A DNA stretch of 30,698 nucleotides from Miltoncostaeales bacterium (lineage in GTDB: Bacteria > Actinomycetota > Thermoleophilia > Miltoncostaeales > Miltoncostaeaceae): NCBI GenBank assembly GCA_030829765.1, contig JAUROO010000072.1:1-30698 (forward strand), written 5' to 3'. The stretch's first letter is position 1, and every line of letters begins with the position of its first letter. Shown piece after piece: positions 23,427 through 30,698 of the stretch. The translations under genes were made by a program, and so were the position numbers. The notes beneath the pieces are model-generated. The model saw only the letters and a program-made list of their open reading frames with translations. It ran no database searches and was not told the origin of the DNA.

Positions 23427-25769
23427 CCCGCGTGACACGACGATCCCCGATGGGCCCGGGCGCACGTCGATGTCGCCGCCGCGATCCGTGCGAAGCGCCG
23501 CCGCGCCCGAGGCCGCGATGGCGCCCAGCACGGACGGCCGCGGATGACCGTACGGGTTGCCGCGCCCGGCGGACACCAGGGCGATGGCCGGTCGCACCCG
23601 GTCCAGCACGGCGTCCAGCCCCGGATCCGCTGAGCCATGATGGGCCACCTGCAGCACGTCCGACCGCCGCAGGTCCGCGCCCGCGAGCGCCGGTGATTCG
23701 GCGTCGGCGGGAAGCACCGCCGAGATGCCCGGGGCCGTCACGTGCAGCACCAGCGACCTCAGGTTGGCATCGCCTGCGCGTTCCATTGCCGGGACGGGAC
23801 CGATCACCCGTGCCCGCCACGGACCGGCGTCCACCTGCGTACCCCGCATGGCCCACTGCACGGTGATGCCGCGTGCACGGGCATGGCGTGCCACGGCCGC
23901 CACGGCGGGGTCGGACCTGTCCGCCTGCGGCAGCACCACCGCGCGCACCGGCAGCCGGTCCATCACCGCGGTCGCGCCGCCGAGGTGGTCCCGGGCGGCA
24001 TGACTGATCACCATGGCACCCACGGCGTCGGCTCCCATGCGGTCCAGTGCGTCCAGCACCGGACTCGGCTGCCCGGGCGGCCCGGCATCGAACAGCACCG
24101 GCACCCGGCGTCCGTCGCGCAGGGCAATGGCAGCCCCCTGCCCCACATCCAGCATCCGCACCGCGGGGCCATCGGCCGGCCGCGCGCCCCCGCATCCGGG
24201 CAGCGCACCCGGCAGCAGCACTGCAATCCCCGCGGCCGCAGCCGCCGCCAGGGCCCGCCGCACCCACGGCCTCCATGGACGCCGGTGCGCACGGGATGAT
24301 GGCAGCGGAGCCCTCCTCAGCCACCACCAGGCCGCGGGCGGTGCCGCCGCCAGCAGCGCCAGGGGCAGCGCCCCCCACGCAGGCACGCGCTGCACGGCCC
24401 CGGGCAGTGCGGCAGCGACGGCCGCAACCCCCAGGATCACCGATGCCCCTGCCGCCGCCGCCCACGACAGCACCACGCCCAGGGGCGCCCACGCCCAGTG
24501 GCCCACCGCCCCCATCATGGCCAGCACCACCACGGGGCCTGCGATCGGCACCGCCACCAGGTTCGCCGCAAGGCCCGCCACCGGCAGGCTGCCGAACCCC
24601 ACGGCCAGCACCGGCGCCGTGGCAAGGCCCGCACCCGCCGATTGCGCCGCAAGGTCGGCGACCCGCCCGGGCAGCACGCCGCGCAGCCATTGCGCGAGCG
24701 GGGGTGCCACCGCGAACAACCCGGCCACCGCCGCGAACGACAACTGCAGCCCCGGGTCACCGATGCTCAGCGGGTCGAGGGCAAGCATCACCGCCAGGGA
24801 CAGCACCAGAGCGTTCCACGGCGCACGACGTCCGCCCCGCAGGTCGGCTGCCACGCCGATCGCCCCCATCAGCCCGGCCCTCAGCACCGATGCACCGCCG
24901 TCGCAGGCCAGGCAGTAGGCCAGCATCGCCAGGCCCGCCACGGCGGTGCGTCCCCGGCGCGGGGCGCCCGCCGCCCCGAGCAGGGCGACCACGCCGATCC
25001 CGATGACCGCCACGTTCTGGCCACTCACCGCGAGCAGGTGCCACAGGCCCGAATCGCGCATGGCCGTCTCGGCACGGTGTGACAGCCCCTCACCCCCGCC
25101 GAGCGCCATGCCACGCACCATTGCCGCCCGGTCTCCGGACAATCCGGCGGCGGCATTGGCGTGCGCCCACCGCCGCAGGGCGTCGCGTGCCCCGGCGGGC
25201 CCGCCCCGCCAGCCGGACGCTGCCCACCGTGACGTCCGCAATCGCCCCGCGATGCGCTGACGGGCCAGCCACGCATGCCACCAGGACGGGGCAGTGGAAC
25301 CTGCCGCCGGCCCCACCGATCCCGACAGGCGCACCACGGCGCCGATGGGCGGCGTGCGTGCGCCATCCGGGAGGTCCAGGATCAGGCGGGTACCCGGACG
25401 CGGGGCGCGCGGGCCCGACAGGCGCTCCACCTGCACGGGCACCCGCACTCCATGCGCGCCGCGGGTGGGGAATCCCGTGACCGCCACCAGGCCGTCCACC
25501 GCACCGGCACGCGTCACGGGTTCCGGGGCCGTCGCGTGCACGCGCGCAGCGCCCCACGTCCACCCGCCCAGGAGGCTCGCCACCACCATCAGCAGGGTTG
25601 CCGCACCGGGCCGGGCGCGGCGCACGGCGACCAGCCCGGCGATGGCGGCCAGCAGGGCCACCACGGCGGGCACGACACCATCGGCGCTCACGGCCATCCA
25701 TCCGCGGCCACCCGCCACCAGCCCGGCGCACAGGGCCGTCGGCATTGCCAACGGCAGACGATTGATCAC
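23424..25769 (-). CDS. comEC: ComEC/Rec2 DNA-uptake channel protein
   Basis: ComEC is the membrane channel for single-stranded DNA during natural transformation. The 781-residue product contains an N-terminal membrane/DUF4131 part, then the competence domain with GLWHLLAVSGQNVAVIGIGV and many helices (about 230-500). The last 235 residues form a metallo-beta-lactamase-like domain: MLDVGQGAAIALRDG, LFDAGPPG, ISHAARDHLGG, QVAHHGSAD and the C-terminal SAGRGNPYGHPRPSVL. It is full length with no sign of decay. The GTG start overlaps the comEA stop. With comEA upstream, it suggests retained capacity for DNA uptake, although pilus genes are not in the window. Confidence 0.95.
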   Translation of the reverse strand: MINRLPLAMPTALCAGLVAGGRGWMAVSADGVVPAVVALLAAIAGLVAVRRARPGAATLLMVVASLLGGWTWGAARVHATAPEPVTRAGAVDGLVAVTGFPTRGAHGVRVPVQVERLSGPRAPRPGTRLILDLPDGARTPPIGAVVRLSGSVGPAAGSTAPSWWHAWLARQRIAGRLRTSRWAASGWRGGPAGARDALRRWAHANAAAGLSGDRAAMVRGMALGGGEGLSHRAETAMRDSGLWHLLAVSGQNVAVIGIGVVALLGAAGAPRRGRTAVAGLAMLAYCLACDGGASVLRAGLMGAIGVAADLRGGRRAPWNALVLSLAVMLALDPLSIGDPGLQLSFAAVAGLFAVAPPLAQWLRGVLPGRVADLAAQSAGAGLATAPVLAVGFGSLPVAGLAANLVAVPIAGPVVVLAMMGAVGHWAWAPLGVVLSWAAAAGASVILGVAAVAAALPGAVQRVPAWGALPLALLAAAPPAAWWWLRRAPLPSSRAHRRPWRPWVRRALAAAAAAGIAVLLPGALPGCGGARPADGPAVRMLDVGQGAAIALRDGRRVPVLFDAGPPGQPSPVLDALDRMGADAVGAMVISHAARDHLGGATAVMDRLPVRAVVLPQADRSDPAVAAVARHARARGITVQWAMRGTQVDAGPWRARVIGPVPAMERAGDANLRSLVLHVTAPGISAVLPADAESPALAGADLRRSDVLQVAHHGSADPGLDAVLDRVRPAIALVSAGRGNPYGHPRPSVLGAIAASGAAALRTDRGGDIDVRPGPSGIVVSRG

Positions 25770-26350
25770 GGCACGACGCGGGGGCGGAGCGCCTCCATGC
25801 GTGCCGGGCCGATCCCCGGAACCTCATCCAGTTGGTCAACCGATGAGAAGCCCCCATGCGCATCGCGCCAGGCGATGATGCGCCCGGCCAGCGCCGGCCC
25901 CACGCCATCGAGGGTCTCCAGCTGCGCGGCCGTCGCGGATGACAGGCTGACTGGTCCGGACCCCTCACCGGCAGGTCCCGCGGCCCCCGACGCGGACCCG
26001 GGAGCGGCACGCACGGGGATGACCACCTGCTGGCCGTCCGACACCGGGGCCGCGAGATTCAACCGCGACAGGTCGGCGCGCCCGGTGGGCCCGCCGGCCA
26101 TCCGTACGGCCTGGATCACGCGGGAGTCCCCGCCCATCCGGTATACGCCGGGGCGGCGCACCGCACCGGCCACGTGCACCAGCGTCATCGCGGGCACATC
26201 AGGACGCCTGGTCACCCGGGTGGCGGGGGCCGCCGCACCGTCGCCGGAGCCCCCGCCGCCCGCGAATCGCCACGCCATGAGCACCAGCACAAGGGCGAGC
26301 AGCCCGTACAACCACCCCGAGCGACGCAGCCATGGGATGAGGCGATCCAT
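25766..26350 (-). CDS. comEA: ComEA-like DNA receptor
   Basis: ComEA binds incoming double-stranded DNA at the cell surface. The 194-residue product has an N-terminal membrane anchor at about 12-28 and a Gly/Ala-rich spacer. An SLBB-like domain follows (VHVAGAVRRPGVYRM, VIQAVRMAGG), then a C-terminal helix-hairpin-helix pair: LSSATAAQLETLDGVGPALAGRII and FSSVDQLDEVPGIGPARMEAL. This is the standard Gram-positive layout. The ATG at 26350 is preceded by a TAGGGT box 6 nt upstream, which suggests a leaderless message. Confidence 0.96.
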   Translation of the reverse strand: MDRLIPWLRRSGWLYGLLALVLVLMAWRFAGGGGSGDGAAAPATRVTRRPDVPAMTLVHVAGAVRRPGVYRMGGDSRVIQAVRMAGGPTGRADLSRLNLAAPVSDGQQVVIPVRAAPGSASGAAGPAGEGSGPVSLSSATAAQLETLDGVGPALAGRIIAWRDAHGGFSSVDQLDEVPGIGPARMEALRPRVVP

Positions 26351-26356
26351 GCGCCC

Positions 26357-26362
26357 ACCCTA
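26357..26362 (-). promoter_or_regulatory. Candidate -10 box (TAGGGT) for leaderless comEA-comEC transcription
   Basis: TAGGGT lies 6 nt before the comEA ATG on the minus strand, in a 67-nt gap after leuS. It is the same hexamer as the box before lepA. A transcript from it would begin at the start codon. Confidence 0.45.
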
Positions 26363-26366
26363 TGTC

Positions 26367-26386
26367 CGCCCCATCAACCGGGGGCG
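26367..26386 (-). terminator. Weak hairpin between leuS and comEA
   Basis: CGCCCC at 26367-26372 pairs with GGGGCG at 26381-26386 across an 8-nt loop. It lies downstream of the leuS stop and just upstream of the comEA -10 box, so it could end leuS transcripts. There is no T-run after it. Confidence 0.3.
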
Positions 26387-26417
26387 CACGGGGCGTCACG
26401 GTCCTCGCGCGTCAGTG

Positions 26418-28958
26418 CTACTTCGCGGAAACCACCAGGTTCACCAGCTTGCCCGGCACAACGATCCGGCGCACGGGCTCCGCCCCGCCAAGTGCTGCCT
26501 GCACCTTGGGCAGCGACATCGCGATCGCCACCAGCTCGTCATCGGGCAGCCCCGGCGCCACATCCGCCCGGTCGCGCAGCTTGCCGTTCACCTGGACCAC
26601 GATCGTCTCGGATTGCGCCACGAGGAACGCCGGGTCGGGCTCAGGCCAGGGCTCCTGCCACAGCCGCTCGCCACCCATGGCCTCCCACAGCTCCGAGGCG
26701 ATGTGCGGCGCGAAGGGGAACAGCAGCGACACCGTGGTGCGGGCCGCATGCCACGCGGCCATCTCCCCGGCGGGTGATGAAAGGGCGCCCTCCGACATGT
26801 CACGGGTGGCGTGGTTCACCAGTTCCTGGATGGCGGAGATGGCGGTATGGAAGGAGAACCGCTCGCCGATGTCCTGGCTCACCTTGTCCACCGTGGCCTC
26901 GGCCTTGCGCACCAGCGCCTCGGCGGCGGGGTCGTCCCGCACATCGCTCGGCGCAGGGCGCGCGGGTGCGCGGTCGCCGGGTAGCGCGCGCACCAGTCGC
27001 CACACGCGGTCGAGGAACCTGCGCTGCCCCTCCACGCCGGAGTCGGACCATTCGGCATCGTCGGCCGCCGGCCCCATGAACAGGATGTAGAGGCGCAGGG
27101 TGTCCGCGCCGAATCGCTGGATGATGGCGTCAGGCGGCACGACATTGCCGCGACTCTTGCTCATCTTCGCGCCCTGGTGGTGGATCATCCCCTGCGTGAA
27201 AAGCCGTGCGAACGGCTCGCGGGTGCCCACCAGCCCCAGGTCGTGAAGCACCTTCGTGAAGAACCGGGCGTAGAGCAGGTGGAGGATCGCGTGCTCCACC
27301 CCACCGATGTACTGATCGACCGGCAGCCAGTAGTCCGCGATCTCGCGGTCAAAGGGGCCGCCCGTGAAGTGCGGGGCCGTGTAGCGCAGGAAGTACCAGG
27401 AGGAGTCCACGAAGGTGTCCATCGTGTCGGTCTCCCGGCGGGCCGGGCCACCGCACGTCGGGCACTGCGTGGCCACCCATTCCTCCGCCGCGGCCAGCGG
27501 GCTCTGCCCCTGCGGCGCGTAGTCCTCAACGTGCGGGAGCAGTACCGGCAGTTGGTCGTCGGGAACCGGAACCACCCCGCACCCCGCGCAGTTCACCACG
27601 GGGATCGGCGCGCCCCAGTAGCGCTGGCGCGAGATGAGCCAGTCGCGCAGCCGGTACCCCACGGTGGCCTCGCCCTCGCCCCGGGCGGCGAGGTCGGCGC
27701 AGATGGCCTCCTTCGCCTCATCCACCGACATCCCGTCGAGCGGGCCGGAGTTCACCAGGTGCCCCGGGCCGGTCCACGCCTCGTCCAGCGGGGCATCAGG
27801 CGGGGTGTCGTCCGCCGCAATCACGCGCCGCACGGGGAGGTCGTGCGCGCGCGCAAAGGCGAAGTCGCGCTCGTCGTGGGCGGGCACCGCCATCACGGCG
27901 CCGGTGCCGTAGTCCATCAGCACGTAGTCGGCCACCCATACGGGGATGCGATCGCCGGTGGCGGGGTTGATCACATGGCGCCCCGTGAACACCCCGGTCT
28001 TGGGGCGGTCGGCGGAGCTGCGATCGGCCACCGCCGTGCGCGCGGCGGTGCCCACGTACTCCATCACCGCATCGTGCTCCGGGGCGCCCGCCACGAGACG
28101 CGGCACCAGCGGGTGCTCGGGCGCGAGCAGGAAGAAGGTGGCGCCGTGCAGGGTGTCGGGCCGGGTGGTGAATACCGGGACCACCGTGGCCTCGTCATCG
28201 GCCACGCGGAACTCCACGCGCGCGCCCACCGAGCGGCCGATCCAGTTGCGCTGCATGGTCAGCACGCGCTCGGGCCAGTCGTCCAGCAGGTCCATGTCAT
28301 CCAGCAGCGCCTGTGCGTAGTCGGTGATGCGCAGGAACCACTGCGGCAACTGGCGCAGCTCCACCGGGCTCTTGCAGCGCTCGCACAGCCCGTCCACCAC
28401 CTGCTCGTTGGCCAGGACCGTCTGGTCGCGCGGACACCAGTTCACGGCGGCCTCGCGCCGCTCCACCAGGCCGCGCTCGAGAAAACGCAGGAAGATCCAC
28501 TGGGTCCACCGGTAGTACCCGGGGTCCGCGGTGGAGATCTCGGTGTCCCAGTCGATCGAGAAGCCCAGCCGGCGCAGTTGCGACCGGATGCTTGCGATGT
28601 TGCGCGCAGTCACCTCCGCAGGCGCCTCGCCAGTGCGGATGGCCGCGTTCTCGGCCGGCAGGCCGAAGGCGTCGTACCCCATGGGGTGGAACACCACGTG
28701 GCCGGTACGCCGGCGGTGGTGCGCCACCACATCGCCCATGGTGTAGTTCTTCACATGCCCCATGTGGATCTCGCCCGAGGGGTACGGGAGCATCTCGAGC
28801 ACGTACGCCTTGGGGGCGTCGGGCACCCGGGCGGGCTCGCCGTCGCGGGCGACGGGCTCCGCATGGAAGGCCCCTGCGGCGTCCCAGGCGGACTGCCACC
28901 GGGCCTCCGTCGCCGCCGGGTCGTACCGTTCCGGGAGTTCGCTCGGCGGTGGGGTCAT
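26418..28958 (-). CDS. leuS: Leucyl-tRNA synthetase
   Basis: LeuS charges tRNA-Leu. The 846-residue class I synthetase has the HIGH-type motif HMGH at 65-68 in YPSGEIHMGHVKNYTMGD, FHPMGYDAFGLPAENAA, a CP1 editing domain with TTRPDTLHGATFF and DERDFAFA, and KMSKS in QGAKMSKSRGNVVPPD. The C-terminal anticodon-binding part contains LLFPFAPHIASELWE and VQVNGKLRDR. Two CxxC-type pairs (CPRD...CERC and CPTC) suggest zinc binding. ATG 28958 was chosen: longer frames reach into the upstream region, and the conserved N-terminus PPPSELPERYDPAATEARWQ begins right after it. Confidence 0.98.
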   Translation of the reverse strand: MTPPPSELPERYDPAATEARWQSAWDAAGAFHAEPVARDGEPARVPDAPKAYVLEMLPYPSGEIHMGHVKNYTMGDVVAHHRRRTGHVVFHPMGYDAFGLPAENAAIRTGEAPAEVTARNIASIRSQLRRLGFSIDWDTEISTADPGYYRWTQWIFLRFLERGLVERREAAVNWCPRDQTVLANEQVVDGLCERCKSPVELRQLPQWFLRITDYAQALLDDMDLLDDWPERVLTMQRNWIGRSVGARVEFRVADDEATVVPVFTTRPDTLHGATFFLLAPEHPLVPRLVAGAPEHDAVMEYVGTAARTAVADRSSADRPKTGVFTGRHVINPATGDRIPVWVADYVLMDYGTGAVMAVPAHDERDFAFARAHDLPVRRVIAADDTPPDAPLDEAWTGPGHLVNSGPLDGMSVDEAKEAICADLAARGEGEATVGYRLRDWLISRQRYWGAPIPVVNCAGCGVVPVPDDQLPVLLPHVEDYAPQGQSPLAAAEEWVATQCPTCGGPARRETDTMDTFVDSSWYFLRYTAPHFTGGPFDREIADYWLPVDQYIGGVEHAILHLLYARFFTKVLHDLGLVGTREPFARLFTQGMIHHQGAKMSKSRGNVVPPDAIIQRFGADTLRLYILFMGPAADDAEWSDSGVEGQRRFLDRVWRLVRALPGDRAPARPAPSDVRDDPAAEALVRKAEATVDKVSQDIGERFSFHTAISAIQELVNHATRDMSEGALSSPAGEMAAWHAARTTVSLLFPFAPHIASELWEAMGGERLWQEPWPEPDPAFLVAQSETIVVQVNGKLRDRADVAPGLPDDELVAIAMSLPKVQAALGGAEPVRRIVVPGKLVNLVVSAK

Positions 28959-29431
28959 CGGCGGGCGACAGTACCAATTCGGAAAGGCGACCACCGCTGA
29001 CAACCCTCGGCTCGGCAACGACGGTCCGCGAGGCGGACCCGGACCAGGACTTCGACGCCATCCTGGCCGTGTACCGCGCCAATCACTGGAGCCACGCGCG
29101 GCACCCCGACCGCCTCATGATCGCGCTTCAGCGGGCCGACCTGGCCCTGGTGGCCGAGGTGGATGGCGAGGTCGTGGGGTTCGTGCGCACCATGAGCGAC
29201 GGCGCCTTCGCGGTGTACATCGCCGACATCCTCGTGCTGCCGGATCACCAGCGGCGCGGCGTGGGCAGCGACCTCCTCCGCGCGGTCCTCACGCACTACC
29301 CCATGTCCACCTACCACCATCAGGTACTCATCGCGGAACGGGATGCCGACGGCTTCTACCGGCGCATGGGCCTGTCCGCGGTCGGGGCATTCGGCCTCAC
29401 AGCCTTCATACGCACGCGAGACAAGCCGTGA
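28949..29431 (+). CDS. GNAT-family N-acetyltransferase
   Basis: The conserved region starts at TVREADPDQDFDAILAVYRAN and shows the acetyl-CoA-binding motif A in ADILVLPDHQRRGVGSDLLRAVL. It ends with FYRRMGLSAVGAFGLTAFIRTR. The substrate is unknown. The start is unclear: no ATG precedes the domain. GTG 28949 (160 residues), with GGGAG 11 nt upstream, is used here and would overlap the divergent leuS start by 10 nt. CTG 28997, with GGAAAGG 9 nt upstream, would give a neater N-terminus. The family call is firm; the start is not. Confidence 0.85.
   Translation: MGSSAGDSTNSERRPPLTTLGSATTVREADPDQDFDAILAVYRANHWSHARHPDRLMIALQRADLALVAEVDGEVVGFVRTMSDGAFAVYIADILVLPDHQRRGVGSDLLRAVLTHYPMSTYHHQVLIAERDADGFYRRMGLSAVGAFGLTAFIRTRDKP
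28968..28973 (-). promoter_or_regulatory. Candidate -10 box (TACTGT) for leuS
   Basis: TACTGT on the minus strand fits TANNNT and ends 9 nt before the leuS ATG, so transcription could start within a few bases of it. A TTGTCA is present upstream at 28998-29003 but the 24-nt spacing is too long for a normal -35. No T-box-like leader is possible in so short a 5' region. Confidence 0.4.
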
Positions 29432-29443
29432 CACCGGGACCGC

Positions 29444-29470
29444 TCCGGGGGCCTTCCGCCGCACCCCGGA
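29444..29470 (+). terminator. Hairpin after the GNAT gene
   Basis: TCCGGGG at 29444-29450 and CCCCGGA at 29464-29470 are perfect inverted copies with a 13-nt loop. They begin 13 nt after the GNAT stop and are followed by a moderately T-containing stretch. The remaining 112 nt before the cold-shock gene hold only weak promoter-like boxes (TAGCGT 29472, TACGAA 29503). Confidence 0.4.
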
Positions 29471-29582
29471 CTAGCGTTCCATTCAACCCCCGATGAGTGG
29501 GGTACGAAATGCGTGGACGTGCAGGCCGTCGGTACCCAAGTTCGACGAGCAGTGGCAAGCCTCGCCGAACAAGGTGGAAAAC

Positions 29583-29786
29583 GTGCCGGAAGGCGTCGTC
29601 AAGTGGTTCAACGCCGAGAAGGGCTTCGGCTTCATCACCCCCGAGGATGGGGGCAAGGATCTGTTCGTGCACTTCTCCGAGATCCAGGGGTCGGGCTACC
29701 GCACCCTCGACGAGGGGCAGCGCGTGAGCTTCGTGGCCGGTGAGGGCCCCAAGGGGCCCCAGGCGCAGCAGGTGCAGGCGCTCTGA
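29583..29786 (+). CDS. Cold-shock domain protein (CspA family)
   Basis: The 67-residue OB-fold protein has RNP1 KGFGFI and RNP2 LFVHFSEI, with VVKWFNAEKGFGFITPEDGG at the start and GPKGPQAQQVQAL at the end, the normal CspA length and layout. Such proteins bind single-stranded nucleic acid and melt RNA structure. GTG 29583 was chosen because AAGGTGG lies 7 nt upstream and the family begins there. An in-frame ATG at 29493 would add 30 non-conserved residues and has no ribosome site. The 5' leader could be about 70-100 nt, a feature seen in cold-regulated csp genes. Two hairpins follow the stop. Confidence 0.95.
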   Translation: MPEGVVKWFNAEKGFGFITPEDGGKDLFVHFSEIQGSGYRTLDEGQRVSFVAGEGPKGPQAQQVQAL

Positions 29787-29790
29787 GCCA

Positions 29791-29810
29791 TGACGCCCCG
29801 CGGGGCGTCA
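29791..29810 (+). terminator. 20-nt perfect palindrome after the cold-shock gene
   Basis: TGACGCCCCGCGGGGCGTCA is fully self-complementary and begins 4 nt after the stop codon. It would form a GC-rich hairpin. It is the first of two hairpins in tandem. Confidence 0.55.
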
Positions 29811-29821
29811 CTGCAGGTGAT

Positions 29822-29849
29822 GACGGGCCCCTCCTCGGAGGGGCCCGTC
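29822..29849 (+). terminator. Strong 13-bp hairpin, likely terminator
   Basis: The arms at 29822-29834 (GACGGGCCCCTCC) and 29837-29849 (GGAGGGGCCCGTC) pair perfectly; in RNA the innermost pair would open to leave a 4-nt loop. The site lies 35 nt after the csp stop. The T-run of a classical intrinsic terminator is missing, as is common in Actinomycetota. Confidence 0.7.
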
Positions 29850-29862
29850 GCATATCGGCCCC

Positions 29863-29903
29863 GGGTCGCGGCCGCGGGCGCTATCGTCCCGCGGCCGCGA
29901 CCC
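29863..29903. repeat. 16-bp perfect inverted repeat with TATCGT spacer before the MFS gene
   Basis: The arm at 29863-29878 (GGGTCGCGGCCGCGGG) and the arm at 29888-29903 are perfect inverted copies flanking the 9-nt spacer CGCTATCGT. TATCGT fits a TANNNT -10 box and lies 44 nt before the transporter GTG. Each arm also contains the smaller palindrome CGCGGCCGCG. It could be an operator overlapping the promoter, or a further bidirectional terminator. Confidence 0.6.
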
Positions 29904-29931
29904 CGCGGCTGACCCGACCTGGAGGACCGCG

Positions 29932-30698
29932 GTGACCACCGCAGGCAGCGCGACTGGCGTCAACCCCCGGATGTACGAGCGCCGGTGGATCATCCTCGTC
30001 GTCCTCGCAATCGCGCAGCTCATGGTTGTGCTCGATGCCACCATCGTGAACATCGCCCTTCCCTCGGCCCAGGCCGATCTGGGGTTCTCGGATTCCAACC
30101 GCCAGTGGATCATCACGGCCTACGCCCTGGCCTTCGGCAGCCTGCTGCTGTTCGGCGGCAGGCTCAGCGACCTGCTGGGCCGCAAGTGGGTGTTCTTCTG
30201 GGGGCTCGCGGGATTCGCGGTGGCGTCCGCGATCGGCGGACTGGCACAGGACTTCACGATCCTCGTGACGGCGCGCGCGCTGCAGGGCGTGTTCGGCGCG
30301 CTGCTGGCCCCGGCCGCCCTGTCCCTTCTGACCACCACGTTCACCGACCCCAAGGAGCGCGGCAAGGCCTTCGGCATCTACGGCGCCATCGCCGGTGGCG
30401 GTGGGGCGCTGGGGCTGCTGCTCGGCGGGATCCTGACCGAGTACCTGTCGTGGCGCTGGTGCCTGTGGGTGAACCTGGTCCTCGCCATTCCGGCGGCGAT
30501 CGCCGCGGTCGTGCTGCTGGTTCATACCGGGCGCGGGCGGGGAAGCCTCGACATCCCCGGCACCATCACCTCAGTCCTCGGGCTGCTGGCCCTCGTGTAT
30601 GGCTTCGCGCGCGCCGAGACGGACGGCTGGACCTCGGGCATCACCATCGGTCTGCTGTCGACGTCCGTGGTGCTGCTGGCCGCATTCGTGTGGATCGA
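29932..30698 (+). CDS. MFS transporter, DHA2 (EmrB/QacA-like) drug efflux family, cut by window end
   Basis: The frame runs from GTG 29932 to the window end (255 complete codons). It encodes a short cytosolic N-terminus and then membrane helices. The DHA2 motif LDATIVNIALPSAQADLG lies in the first helix region, RQWIITAYALAFGSLLLFGG in the second, and motif A GRLSDLLGRKWVFF in the first loop. ALQGVFGALLAPAALSLL and a Gly-rich motif C region (GAIAGGGGALGLLLGG) follow. These are the hallmarks of 14-helix proton-driven drug exporters; the substrate cannot be told. GGAGGA lies 5 nt before the GTG. The inverted repeat upstream hints at regulation, but no TetR- or MarR-type gene is in the window. 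Confidence 0.93.
   Translation, partial: MTTAGSATGVNPRMYERRWIILVVLAIAQLMVVLDATIVNIALPSAQADLGFSDSNRQWIITAYALAFGSLLLFGGRLSDLLGRKWVFFWGLAGFAVASAIGGLAQDFTILVTARALQGVFGALLAPAALSLLTTTFTDPKERGKAFGIYGAIAGGGGALGLLLGGILTEYLSWRWCLWVNLVLAIPAAIAAVVLLVHTGRGRGSLDIPGTITSVLGLLALVYGFARAETDGWTSGITIGLLSTSVVLLAAFVWI

Noticed and set aside
23424..25769. Decay of the competence gene comEC
   Set aside because: The frame is intact, with competence and lactamase-like domains both present at normal length.
28955..29464. 169-codon minus-strand frame across the GNAT gene
   Set aside because: It mirrors the GNAT coding sequence in a high-GC genome, shows no family motif, and conflicts with the clear acetyl-CoA-binding motif on the plus strand.
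29493..29582. N-terminal extension of the cold-shock protein from ATG 29493
   Set aside because: The 30 added residues are not family-like and the ATG lacks a ribosome site, while GTG 29583 has AAGGTGG at good spacing.

Overview
The window is chromosomal DNA of very high GC content, coding almost throughout. Gene order leuS-comEA-comEC-holA/rpsT-lepA-hemW-hrcA-dnaJ-rsmE-phoH-ybeY-era is the classic Gram-positive housekeeping order. Together with the GC content, many GTG starts and several promoter-like -10 boxes only 6-9 nt upstream of start codons (leaderless style), this suggests an Actinomycetota genome. Cytochrome c maturation genes of the CcmG/CcmH type and a HisIE fusion would fit a deep-branching class such as Thermoleophilia, but that placement is inference. 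No tRNA, rRNA, insertion sequence, CRISPR array or phage gene was seen.

Layout. On the minus strand, read from high to low coordinates: leuS (28958-26418), then comEA-comEC-holA (26350-22371) for DNA uptake and the DNA polymerase III delta subunit. These converge on the plus-strand gene rpsT (22111-22374), and the two stop codons share the tetramer CTAG. murJ diverges from rpsT and is followed by a long, tightly packed run: lepA, hemW, hrcA, an unrecognised ORF, dnaJ, prmA, rsmE, a HIT protein, phoH, ybeY, a DgkA-PAP2 fusion and era. After a 63-nt gap with a TATACT box comes an amino-acid block: a 10-codon upstream ORF, a DeoC-like gene lacking both active-site lysines, hisIE, trpE, trpG, trpD and trpC. 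Then follow a TlpA/CcmG-like thioredoxin, CcmH, a DUF72 protein, a secreted protein with prenyltransferase-like repeats, an A-type Fe-S carrier and a thiolase cut by the window start.

The right end is on the plus strand and more loosely spaced: a GNAT acetyltransferase divergent from leuS, a cold-shock protein followed by two strong hairpins, and a DHA2-type MFS efflux transporter cut by the window end. A perfect 16-bp inverted repeat lies just upstream of the transporter.

Most of the window is core biology: translation, RNA and protein quality control, cell-wall lipid recycling, and tryptophan and histidine synthesis. No obvious new defence or mobile system is present. The items most worth a second look are the lysine-less DeoC homologue with its coupled upstream ORF, upstream TAG stop codons that may double as -10 boxes for leaderless starts, the inverted repeats before the MFS and Fe-S carrier genes, and the unrecognised protein between hrcA and dnaJ.
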